Assembly (NCBI RefSeq): GCF_947495725.1
Contig: NZ_CANLZZ010000001.1
Coordinates: forward strand, 248,001 to 312,000
Reading direction: 5' to 3'
From: an uncultured Lutibacter sp.
GTDB taxonomy: Bacteria; Bacteroidota; Bacteroidia; Flavobacteriales; Flavobacteriaceae
DNA: 64,000 nucleotides
This document shows, piece by piece, positions 1 to 8,092 of the stretch (positions are counted from its first letter, which is position 1; each line of letters begins with the position of its first letter). The notes beneath the pieces are model-generated. The model did no database searches, was not told the DNA's origin, and worked only from the letters and a program-made list of their open reading frames with translations. The position numbers were made by a program, and so were the translations under genes.

Positions 1-1820
1 GACACTCTTTTTTCAATTTCAGCACGATAACGCATCATTTTATTATTGGTAATGTTATACTGAACCGATGGACGTAATATAAACCCATTTCTGGTTCTTC
101 TTGAAAAAGCTAAAGTAGTACTCATAAACGGATCTCTATTACCAACCCAGTTAGAAGCTATTGAAGCATTAGCTGAATAATTTTTATACCTTCCTGAAAA
201 AAATGCATCTAATTGATTAAATTCAAATACATTATATAAATATTGATTAAAACTTAATTTTGAATTAACACTAATCTTTTTTATTTTAAAGGGCAGCGAT
301 AAACGAAATTTTCTTTCTTCATTTGTATTGTTTAAAGTAGCTTGCTGTCCTTCAACAAATTTACTGTAATCAACTTCTAGAAAAGCGCTTCTACCTAAAT
401 TAAAATTTAATAATCCTTTTAGACTTACATTATGGGCGTATTCCATATTAATCATCATCCTAGAAAAGGGCTGAAACGATATATTTGCAAACGGAATTAA
501 AGGGTTATCTACAATCCTAGATAAGTATTCTGCACCTCCACCAATGGTAATAAACCTATTAACTCCATAATTGATTTCTCCTCGTCCAAATGTACTATTA
601 TCTTCATCTTCCAACATACCTCCTGAAACATTATATTCTAGCACTTTAGCTGGCATTAACGTATAAGGAGTATTCATAATTTTTTCCTCAATTCGCTCTT
701 CTCCTAAAGGTCCAAAATATTTCATTTTTAGAGTAGTATAACCATATACTATTGGAACATTAAATACATACAGACCAGAAGCGTCTGCCTCGGTATAGTC
801 TACAAGGATGTCATTAATATATAATTCAACAGTCCAATTGGGCTCTGTATACTCACTTATAGTATAAGTTCCTTTGGCTTCACGTATGGTATTTGGAGAA
901 TTATTAAAACTTGCTCCAACTACAGGGGCTCCTAAAAAAGCAATCGATTGTGATCCTATTTTACCAATTTGAGCTTGTTTAATATAACTATTGTCATTAT
1001 CTACCCAGCGCCAATTATAATAAAGCTGACGCCTATCAAGTTTTGTTTGATCATAATAATTGAAAGATATATTAGCTTCTCCAAACAATAATTCACTACC
1101 CAATCCTAAAGAAAATCGATTGTTAGTTTTTTCTCCTTCTTGCTGATTGGAAGAAATTGACCAATCAAGTGCTCCACCATTAAATAAATGATAATCTCTA
1201 TCAATAATTTTATCAATAACAATTTCTTCCTTAGACTGCAATTTTGTTACATTTTGTCTTACTTTTTCAAGTCTTGCCTGTTTTACTAAAGGTAATTCAA
1301 AATCAGCTTTTAATATAATTGATAAAGTTCGAAAATTAAATAACATATTTAATCCAAAAGCCTCGTTTAAAATCCTAGTTTCTACATAAATCGCACCTAA
1401 TTCCTTTACAATACCATTAACCGATTTAATTATATTACCATTCTTTATAATTTGCTTTGAATTAAAATCTATGGTATATTTTGTTTGTTCATTTTCAATA
1501 AATCCTTTTAATATATTTCGATCATTATCCACCTCACAAGAAATTCCTAAATTTTTAAACAACTCTTCTACATTTATGTAAACCAATTGTGTATCTGTAA
1601 TTATTACATCGGCTTCAAACCTTAAATAACCACTAACTATAATTTCAACAGGAACTTCATCAAATTCATTAATTGGCTCTAGAGGAATTTCTTTAAAATA
1701 ATCATTTGCACTAACCGTAATAAAACTGAGTAAAAAAAAACAACAAAATAGACTTAACTTAGTACATTTTTCATTTGATTGTAAAATATAAGAGGTTCCA
1801 TATGTTTTTCTACCTCTCAT
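1..1820 (-). CDS. Outer-membrane usher-like protein, partial (C-terminus beyond left edge)
   Basis: An open frame starts at the ATG at 1820-1818, directly after the TAG of the upstream subunit gene, and runs out of the window with about 606 codons visible. A hydrophobic signal peptide covers about residues 22-40 and ends near VSAND. At about residues 325-360 the stretch WTVELYINDILVDYTEAD, followed by a Gly-Leu-Tyr segment and GPLGEERIEE, resembles the region after the N-terminal domain of FimD/PapC-type ushers. The rest is rich in alternating aromatic and polar residues, as in a beta-barrel. Gene order (subunit, chaperone, subunit, usher) supports a chaperone-usher-like assembly role in the outer membrane. 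The usher call is by resemblance only; another large beta-barrel is possible. Confidence 0.65.
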   Translation of the reverse strand, partial: MRGRKTYGTSYILQSNEKCTKLSLFCCFFLLSFITVSANDYFKEIPLEPINEFDEVPVEIIVSGYLRFEADVIITDTQLVYINVEELFKNLGISCEVDNDRNILKGFIENEQTKYTIDFNSKQIIKNGNIIKSVNGIVKELGAIYVETRILNEAFGLNMLFNFRTLSIILKADFELPLVKQARLEKVRQNVTKLQSKEEIVIDKIIDRDYHLFNGGALDWSISSNQQEGEKTNNRFSLGLGSELLFGEANISFNYYDQTKLDRRQLYYNWRWVDNDNSYIKQAQIGKIGSQSIAFLGAPVVGASFNNSPNTIREAKGTYTISEYTEPNWTVELYINDILVDYTEADASGLYVFNVPIVYGYTTLKMKYFGPLGEERIEEKIMNTPYTLMPAKVLEYNVSGGMLEDEDNSTFGRGEINYGVNRFITIGGGAEYLSRIVDNPLIPFANISFQPFSRMMINMEYAHNVSLKGLLNFNLGRSAFLEVDYSKFVEGQQATLNNTNEERKFRLSLPFKIKKISVNSKLSFNQYLYNVFEFNQLDAFFSGRYKNYSANASIASNWVGNRDPFMSTTLAFSRRTRNGFILRPSVQYNITNNKMMRYRAEIEKRV

Positions 1821-2333
1821 CTATTCTTGCGTAAAAGTTATTGGAAAACTACCTGTATATTCTCCAGGAATAGCGTTTGCAGGCACATTTAATTTACCCC
1901 CAGCACGCAAAACAGTAATAAAATTACAATTAGCATCTACGGGAAATTCATCACCACTTACTCCTCTTTCTGTTGGGCCTATAACAAGTTCCAATTGACC
2001 ACCATTACTTCCATTAATCATTACAGAATAATCATAATCTATAGTAACTCTTCTACCCTGACACAATTTTATTTCAAAAATAGCAGGTGTAACAGAAGTT
2101 GTATTTATTGAAATAACACCTCCTGTGGTAGTAACATTTCCTTGATAGTCTACTTCAATAGTGCCAGCTCCATTTACATAAAAAACTCCAAAATCTATTG
2201 GTTGGGTTGGTAATACTGTAATTTGTCTATCTGGTAAGGCTGGCTGAGCAGTTAAGTTATAAGTAAAAAAATAAACAGTTATAAATAACAACAAATGCAG
2301 TAATTTAAATGAGTTTATTTTTGTACTTAACAT
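1821..2333 (-). CDS. DUF4402-like secreted subunit (fibre or tip component)
   Basis: This 170-residue protein has a signal peptide ending near residue 29 (LTAQ). The mature part is a beta-rich, Gly/Thr-rich domain with IDFGVFYVNGAGTIEVDYQG near its start and PGEYTGSFPITFTQE at its very end. The FG...GAGT...G and terminal GxYTGxFxVTF patterns match the pilin-like DUF4402 family. Two cysteines (in KLCQG and ANCNF) could form a disulphide. It lies between the chaperone gene and the usher-like gene and its stop codon touches the usher start, so the genes are probably co-translated. It could be a minor or adaptor subunit, because it is more divergent than the DUF4402 protein at 3327-3854. Confidence 0.6.
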   Translation of the reverse strand: MLSTKINSFKLLHLLLFITVYFFTYNLTAQPALPDRQITVLPTQPIDFGVFYVNGAGTIEVDYQGNVTTTGGVISINTTSVTPAIFEIKLCQGRRVTIDYDYSVMINGSNGGQLELVIGPTERGVSGDEFPVDANCNFITVLRAGGKLNVPANAIPGEYTGSFPITFTQE

Positions 2334-2380
2334 ATTATTATGTTTTGTAAGACGACGAAAAAAGTAATATAGTAAGGCTT

Positions 2381-3229
2381 TTACAAGCTTAAACTAGCTG
2401 TTGCAAGTACTTTTTTACTTTCATTTTCTGTAAAAACTACATTAAACAAGCCTCCATCAAAGGTTACATTTTCTGGCTTATTTAACTTCAATTTCATTTT
2501 TCTTAAATTTCCAGGTGTATAGACCCCAACGCCTTTCAATATTGCTACTTCATAATTTGTATTATTAGAAGACACGTAATTTACAGTGAAATCTCCGTAA
2601 GCAGACATATTTCCATTACGATTTAAATTAAATAGCACATTGTATTTGTCATTTTCTTTAACCAATTGTAAATCTGAAATAGATACTGTTGTTGTATTTA
2701 CACCTTTACGTATAATACAAGGAATTGAAATTCCAAAAACAGGTTTTAATTTAACAGAAAAACTAGAGTCTTTTTTTTTGTTCATCATTCCTAATGGGAC
2801 TCTTTTTTCCTCAGCTCTAAAATATAAATGAGAACGATATTCTCCATCCAAGAGATCTTGACTTTTTCTAAGTTGCACTTTTACAATCTGCGATTCATTT
2901 GGAGGTAAAGTAACTTTACGTGGAAAAAAACGAATATTTGAGGAAGCCAACTGCAAACCTTCTTCAGCTGCAGAAATTATTTTAAGCTCTCCCTTTTGAT
3001 TCATTTTGTATTCAATAAAAGAAATATTATATATAGCTGTGTCTTTGCCTGTGTTTGCAAGCGTTAATTTTTCAATATTATTACTTCCTCCAAAAATAAC
3101 ACGTTTAGGATAAATTAATAGATCACCTTGCGCTAATATAGGTCTCGCTGTAGCAACAAGAAAAAATAGTAACAGAATATACTTAAGGAAAATTGAATTG
3201 AAAAATGAATCATAAACCTGTTTAACCAT
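2381..3229 (-). CDS. PapD-like periplasmic chaperone
   Basis: This 282-residue protein has an N-terminal hydrophobic segment (about residues 12-34) consistent with Sec export. The mature protein opens with GDLLIYPKRVIFGG and continues with LTLANTGKDTAIYNIS. It then shows FFPRKVTLPPNESQIVKVQL and GEYRSHLYFRAE. This is the order of an N-terminal PapD-like immunoglobulin domain: a first strand, a P-x-x-x-x-L-P-P-x-x-x-Q-x-V-x-V strand and a YRSHL strand. A second beta domain follows to the C-terminus. Pilus chaperones cap subunits by donor-strand complementation and hand them to the usher. It lies between two DUF4402-type subunits and upstream of the usher-like gene, which fits that role. Confidence 0.72.
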   Translation of the reverse strand: MVKQVYDSFFNSIFLKYILLLFFLVATARPILAQGDLLIYPKRVIFGGSNNIEKLTLANTGKDTAIYNISFIEYKMNQKGELKIISAAEEGLQLASSNIRFFPRKVTLPPNESQIVKVQLRKSQDLLDGEYRSHLYFRAEEKRVPLGMMNKKKDSSFSVKLKPVFGISIPCIIRKGVNTTTVSISDLQLVKENDKYNVLFNLNRNGNMSAYGDFTVNYVSSNNTNYEVAILKGVGVYTPGNLRKMKLKLNKPENVTFDGGLFNVVFTENESKKVLATASLSL

Positions 3230-3326
3230 ATCGATTCAAATTAAAATTTTTGCATGTATTAAGATATACTCAAAAACTTCACAATAGAATCAAAGTGAAG
3301 TATTTGAGTGATAAATCTAAAAACAA

Positions 3327-3854
3327 TTAGTTATAAGCAACTGTAACACTAAACGTACCTGTATAATCTCCCGTTGCTTGATCAGCCGCAACAGTTAATG
3401 TAGCTCCAACAGAAATTGTATCAGCTCCTGAACCATTAAGAGTTCCATCTAAATCAGCATCACCATCTGTAGCAGTTGAAACAGTAAACGTATTCACGTT
3501 CATTGGATCGGTACCTTCAGTTATAGTAACATCCCCATCAGCTGGTAAAGTAATAGCATAAGTATAACTAGCCTCTCCAGCAACTGAAAAGGTGGCTGCA
3601 GCAATTGTACCAAGTTGCGCTCCAGATTTCATAGCAGCAGGTATAGTTCTACTTCCATCAGTCGCCACTATTACATCTCCAGCACCCTTAATAATATCTC
3701 CAAACTCCAAATCCACACCAGCTGTTATAGCAATTGGTGCAATAATTGTACATTTAGCATTATTAGTAGCTGAGGCTGTAGTCTGTGCCATTAAATTGTT
3801 TGAGAAAATAGCTATCATAAAAATAGCTACTAAGTTGAATAATTTTGTTTTCAT
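3327..3854 (-). CDS. DUF4402 domain major subunit-like protein
   Basis: I chose the start at 3854 (MKTKLFNLVAIF) because it begins a clean signal peptide ending at LMAQ. An upstream in-frame ATG at 3902 would add 16 unlikely residues. The 175-residue product has a mature domain with CTIIAPIAITAGVDLEFGDI, a T(I)PAAMKSGAQ segment, and the terminal pattern DYTGTFSVTVAYN typical of DUF4402 proteins. It is small, Ala/Thr/Gly-rich and low in charge, as expected for a polymerising surface subunit. It is first in the cluster and separated by about 100 bases from the chaperone gene, so it may be expressed at a higher level. The polymer itself is inferred. Confidence 0.7.
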   Translation of the reverse strand: MKTKLFNLVAIFMIAIFSNNLMAQTTASATNNAKCTIIAPIAITAGVDLEFGDIIKGAGDVIVATDGSRTIPAAMKSGAQLGTIAAATFSVAGEASYTYAITLPADGDVTITEGTDPMNVNTFTVSTATDGDADLDGTLNGSGADTISVGATLTVAADQATGDYTGTFSVTVAYN

Positions 3855-4328
3855 TGTTCTAGGGTTTAATATATTAAGACATTTAGTTGGCGAAAATAAC
3901 AATTAATTAATTAATAAAACTGATTTTTATCATATTTTATATTAATCAGATACTCATTTAGTTATATAAAATACACGATATTTTAAATAAATGACATTAA
4001 AAAAAATTACAACACTCTGATAAAAGTCAAATTGTTTTAATTAAGAAGATAAAAAATTGAGCAATGAAATGAGTTGTTTCCCTCAGTACAAGAAAATATG
4101 CAAACCTATTTTTACAAGGCTTAATAACTTTCTTAATTTTCCTAATTTATATTTCTGAAATTACATCTTAACGTTTTTAGCCCTCTTCGAAAAGGACTAA
4201 ATTAAATGCTATACTCTTGATTTTACAAGGTTTTCAAAAACAAATCTTGAAGTTGATTTTAGATTTATTTTCGTGATTTATGACAGCCAAAAACAATATT
4301 TTTTTCTTTTCTAACTGACATTTTTCAT
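3855..4328. other. Intergenic region, no gene seen
   Basis: This stretch separates the fibre cluster from the laminarin PUL. It is AT-rich with stops in all frames. It should hold the promoter of the DUF4402 gene and the 3' end of the PUL operon. An imperfect hairpin (TTTAGCCCT ... AGGACTAAA, about 4177-4203) could be the PUL terminator. I see no coding remnant or clear promoter box. Confidence 0.5.
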
Positions 4329-5327
4329 CTATTTATTTTTAAATATAGTTTTAACTACTTCAAAAACTTCTTTTTTATTTCTATCTATATCAACAATACC
4401 CCAATATTCCTCATTTGGTGTACCATCAAATGGGACGCCACTGCTATTTGGTGCCCAACCTCCAGAATTTTGCTCGTTAAGTTCACCTGCTTTCCACCAA
4501 CCATCTGTAAAAGAAAAAACTGCCACTCCAGAACAAGTTTCGATATTATTAAATGTTGACTGCAAAATATTTTTTGTAGCATCAGCCTGAGCTTTTTCAT
4601 TAACACCTTTTTTATAACCATCTTTTGCTATAGTCATAAAACTATCGGCTCCAGCCTCAGACAAATACATTGGCTTTGAACTAACCTTTCTCCATTCTAT
4701 AAAAATAGACTCTGGATTATCCCATCTGTAAACATTCATTCCCCAAATATCTATATTAGTACTTAATTTTAGTGCCAAATCATTTGGCAATTCACCATGG
4801 GCAGTTGCAACAGGATGATTTTTATCTATTTTATGAATTATATCTGCGGCATTGTTAAGTGCATAATACCAATTTTTTATATCATCTTCAAACCATTCAG
4901 GATGATAATTATATTCATTTCCTAACTCCCAAAACAATATAGCTCTATGATTTTTATATTTGTGTATATAATCAATAAAAGTACCTGAAAGTATATCATA
5001 AAATCCATTCTGATTGTACCCAAAACCAACAATTAATTTTAGTCCTGCATTATCAATTTTATCTAAAACTTCAATATTATCTATGGGTTCGTAAACTCGA
5101 ATTGTATTAATTCCAGCCTCTTTCATTAATTTTAAATCTTTATCTATAGTTTCAAAAGATCTTTTATCATTGCCCTTTGAAACAGGATGATAGCAAATTC
5201 CTTTAATTAAATATGCTTTATTTTTAACAAGTATTTGACTATTTGAAATAGTAACTTTTTCTATTTTATACTCGCAAGAAAAAAACAAAAAAATACTAAC
5301 GGTTACGTACAAAATTTTAAGTTTCAT
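4329..5327 (-). CDS. Clan GH-A glycoside hydrolase lipoprotein
   Basis: The start at 5327 (MKLKILYVTV) gives a lipoprotein signal with lipobox FFSC (Cys18). The 332-residue protein is a TIM-barrel hydrolase of the GH2/GH5 type. ICYHPVSKGNDKRS and INTIRVYEP form the early barrel, FWELGNEYN carries the probable acid/base Glu138, and YLSEAGADS the probable nucleophile Glu224. Those two Glu motifs on strands 4 and 7 are the clan GH-A retaining signature. It lacks the beta-sandwich domains of canonical GH2. It is last in the laminarin operon, 40 bases after the GPH transporter, so a beta-glucan substrate is likely. I cannot assign the family number; a GH158-like or GH5-like beta-1,3-glucanase is one possibility. 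Confidence 0.6.
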   Translation of the reverse strand: MKLKILYVTVSIFLFFSCEYKIEKVTISNSQILVKNKAYLIKGICYHPVSKGNDKRSFETIDKDLKLMKEAGINTIRVYEPIDNIEVLDKIDNAGLKLIVGFGYNQNGFYDILSGTFIDYIHKYKNHRAILFWELGNEYNYHPEWFEDDIKNWYYALNNAADIIHKIDKNHPVATAHGELPNDLALKLSTNIDIWGMNVYRWDNPESIFIEWRKVSSKPMYLSEAGADSFMTIAKDGYKKGVNEKAQADATKNILQSTFNNIETCSGVAVFSFTDGWWKAGELNEQNSGGWAPNSSGVPFDGTPNEEYWGIVDIDRNKKEVFEVVKTIFKNK

Positions 5328-5367
5328 ATTATAAATAATAAAGATTAACAATAGTAGCAACTAATTC

Positions 5368-6807
5368 TTATGAATTTTTAACAATAGTTTTTTCTCTTTT
5401 AACTTCCAATTCTTTTCTTATTTCATGTGACCTCTCTTCTGTTATATTGTATCTCCAAACTAGGACAATGGCAATTAATGCGGCAACTATAGGTATTATT
5501 ATATCTGCTAAACGTAAATTAGTAAGTGTTTCAACTGACTGAACCTTAATACTTTCATCAAAACCAACTAGTTGTAAAACAATACCACTTGTAAGCATTG
5601 CCAAGGCTGTTCCTAACTTCACCATCCACCAGTAAACAGCTCCAAACATTCCTTCTCTACGCTCACCATTGTTTAATTCATCTAAATCACAAACATCAGC
5701 TGTCATAGACATCATTAATGTAAACAAACCACCAATACCAAAAGAAAGGAAAGGAATAGGCATAAACATTAACCAAGGATTACCGGGATCAAAACCCCAC
5801 CATTTTAAAACATAGCCAATAATTGAAAGTAAAGTTGCAAATATAAAAGCTTTTCGTTTTCCAATTTTTTCAGAAATTCTGGTAATAATAGGAATTACTA
5901 AAAACATAGTTGCCAATGCACTTAAAGTTCCAAACCAAGCAGGCCAAGAGCCAGCTGCTACTGTATCACCTTTAAATAAGTAGTATACAATAATAAAAAA
6001 TGAAAACTGAGCTACAGTTTGATATCCGTTAAAAATAAAAAATGTTGCACCGCATAATTTCATAAACTGTTTATTTTTTACAGTTAATACAATACCTTTT
6101 ATAAATTCTTTTGAATTTGATGCTAATTCGCTCATTGAAAGGTTTTTCAATTTACTTTTATCAACCTCCATTTCTTTATTAAAAATAGCGGGTAAAATTC
6201 CTAAAACCATACACAAACCTCCAACCCAAATAGCCATTATTTTAGCTCCTTCGGGTGCTGTTTCAAATATTGATTGATCATAAATAATTACCCAAAACCA
6301 AGGAGCAATAACCCAAGCCATTTGTCCCATAAATTGAGATACTGCCATTAAACGGGTACGTTCATTATAATCTGGAGTCATTTCGTAACCTAAACCAATT
6401 AATGGAGTAGCAAAAATGGTATAGCCAATATAAAAGAAAAGTGAAACTATTAAAAAATAAAAGAAATTATACATTTCAGAATCTTCAGGATTTAACTGCC
6501 ACATAATCATATAGGCTACACCCGAAAGAACACTACCTATTAGAATATAAGGTTTTCTACGTCCCCATTTAGACTTTGTATTATCTGAAATAAATCCCAT
6601 AATTGGGTCAGTTATTGCGTCTAAAAGTCTTGGTAAAGCACCTAATAATCCTGCTAAAACTGGATTCATACCTAACGACATTACTAAAACAACCATAAAA
6701 ACACCTAATGCTGCTGGAAATAATTGATTGGCTAAATGTCCAGATCCAAACGCAACTTTTTGGCCTAGTGAGACTTTATCTTCTGGTGCTGTTGTGTAAT
6801 TTGTCAT
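5368..6807 (-). CDS. GPH-family sugar:cation symporter (MFS_2)
   Basis: This 479-residue inner-membrane protein has about 12 hydrophobic segments. Near the N-terminus it shows DAITDPIMGFISDNTKSKWG followed by RRKPYILIG, the hallmark cation/sugar region of MelB-like glycoside-pentoside-hexuronide symporters. A central cytoplasmic loop (about residues 215-245) splits two six-helix halves. It is encoded in the laminarin operon between GH17 and the clan GH-A enzyme. It probably imports glucose or short beta-glucan oligosaccharides released in the periplasm. The exact substrate cannot be read from sequence. Confidence 0.8.
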   Translation of the reverse strand: MTNYTTAPEDKVSLGQKVAFGSGHLANQLFPAALGVFMVVLVMSLGMNPVLAGLLGALPRLLDAITDPIMGFISDNTKSKWGRRKPYILIGSVLSGVAYMIMWQLNPEDSEMYNFFYFLIVSLFFYIGYTIFATPLIGLGYEMTPDYNERTRLMAVSQFMGQMAWVIAPWFWVIIYDQSIFETAPEGAKIMAIWVGGLCMVLGILPAIFNKEMEVDKSKLKNLSMSELASNSKEFIKGIVLTVKNKQFMKLCGATFFIFNGYQTVAQFSFFIIVYYLFKGDTVAAGSWPAWFGTLSALATMFLVIPIITRISEKIGKRKAFIFATLLSIIGYVLKWWGFDPGNPWLMFMPIPFLSFGIGGLFTLMMSMTADVCDLDELNNGERREGMFGAVYWWMVKLGTALAMLTSGIVLQLVGFDESIKVQSVETLTNLRLADIIIPIVAALIAIVLVWRYNITEERSHEIRKELEVKREKTIVKNS

Positions 6808-6840
6808 TTTAATTGGTTTTGTTAAGGTTATATTGCAATA

Positions 6841-8082
6841 CTATTTTTGTGGAGGTGTTAAAACTTCGCTTTTTAGCGCTTTTAAATCACCATTATATGT
6901 TTTTGAAATGTTTTGTCCATTTCTAGTTAATCCTTTAAAAGTATTGTTATCAACTAAATCCCAAATTGCATATTTAGCTTCACCTTTTAAATTTATTAAC
7001 CCGAAGTGGTTTTCAGATCCTAATGGATTTTTTGCATCTTTCCATTGCTCGTCAAAAGCTTCAAAATAGAATAAAGAAATGTTTTCCTTTTTAGTCCATT
7101 CTCTCATTAACTTATAATAAGTACCTGCTTTGTATTCATCTGCAGCTCTTGATCCTGTTTCTCCGTAATTTTCATTCGCTAAAGTTGTCCAACCAGACTC
7201 ACCAATATGAATAGTTTTAGTAGAATCTATACTTTTTATATAATTTGAAACATCTCGAAATTGTTTTTTTGCAAAATCAATTGCACGCATCATTGCTTTT
7301 TCAACTTTTTCTTCTTCATATAAGTTTTGTTCTTCAACTGGAACATTCCAAAATTGTGGATTGTAGAAAGAATTATGCATAGGATAAGTGTGCATAGAAA
7401 CATAATCAACTGCTTTAACCAATGCTTCTAAATCTGGTGTATGGTAACTTGGATCTCCTCCACCCCATGATAAAAAATCATCAGAACTTGTTATCCATAA
7501 ATCTTTTGGAAGTTCTCCTTGCTGTTTTAATTCTTGCAAATGGTTTACCCACTTTAAAATTACATTTGGTTGTACAAAATAACTAGTTGCCCAACGAACC
7601 ATTGCTTCGTTACCAACCGCAATAATTTTTACTATTTTAGGATATTGTTTTGCCAATGCTACTGCTGTTGCAATTTCTACAGCGTTTCTATCGCTTTCTT
7701 GATAATGATCTGGTTCTAAATCTGTAAATGCATTTTTACAATCTATCCAAGCGCCAAGCATTACATACATTTCAAAATTTGGATCTTCTTTTTTCAATTC
7801 TGAAATAGCTTTTAACAAGTTTGAAGCTTGTGCCAAATGAACATTATAGGTTCTTAAAATTTTAACACCCATAACATTTAATAACTTCATATCTTCTTTT
7901 AGTTCCTCAATTGTTGGCTGAATATCGCGTGTATTTTCTCTGTATCCACCATAAGAAATTGCTAAATATTCGGGGTTTCCCAAAATATCTGCTGCATTTA
8001 AATCTTTTTTTTCTGATTGTTCTGAACAACTCATTATTAAAATTAATAGTAAGCCAAAAAGTATTTTTATTTTAAAATTCAT
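6841..8082 (-). CDS. GH17 endo-beta-1,3-glucanase lipoprotein
   Basis: This 413-residue protein has a lipoprotein signal with lipobox IMSC (Cys19). It is a (beta/alpha)8 barrel of family GH17. ISYGGYRENTRDI starts the barrel, KIIAVGNEAMVRW carries the acid/base Glu159, and IHIGESGWTT the nucleophile Glu295. VSMHTYPMHN and YFEAFDEQWK are further GH17 active-site strands. GH17 enzymes in marine flavobacteria cleave beta-1,3-glucan, often undecorated stretches or oligomers of laminarin. It sits between the GPH symporter and GH3 with 10 bases to GH3, so it is co-transcribed and probably acts on laminari-oligosaccharides at the cell envelope. Confidence 0.85.
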   Translation of the reverse strand: MNFKIKILFGLLLILIMSCSEQSEKKDLNAADILGNPEYLAISYGGYRENTRDIQPTIEELKEDMKLLNVMGVKILRTYNVHLAQASNLLKAISELKKEDPNFEMYVMLGAWIDCKNAFTDLEPDHYQESDRNAVEIATAVALAKQYPKIVKIIAVGNEAMVRWATSYFVQPNVILKWVNHLQELKQQGELPKDLWITSSDDFLSWGGGDPSYHTPDLEALVKAVDYVSMHTYPMHNSFYNPQFWNVPVEEQNLYEEEKVEKAMMRAIDFAKKQFRDVSNYIKSIDSTKTIHIGESGWTTLANENYGETGSRAADEYKAGTYYKLMREWTKKENISLFYFEAFDEQWKDAKNPLGSENHFGLINLKGEAKYAIWDLVDNNTFKGLTRNGQNISKTYNGDLKALKSEVLTPPQK

Positions 8083-8092
8083 AACTTAAATT

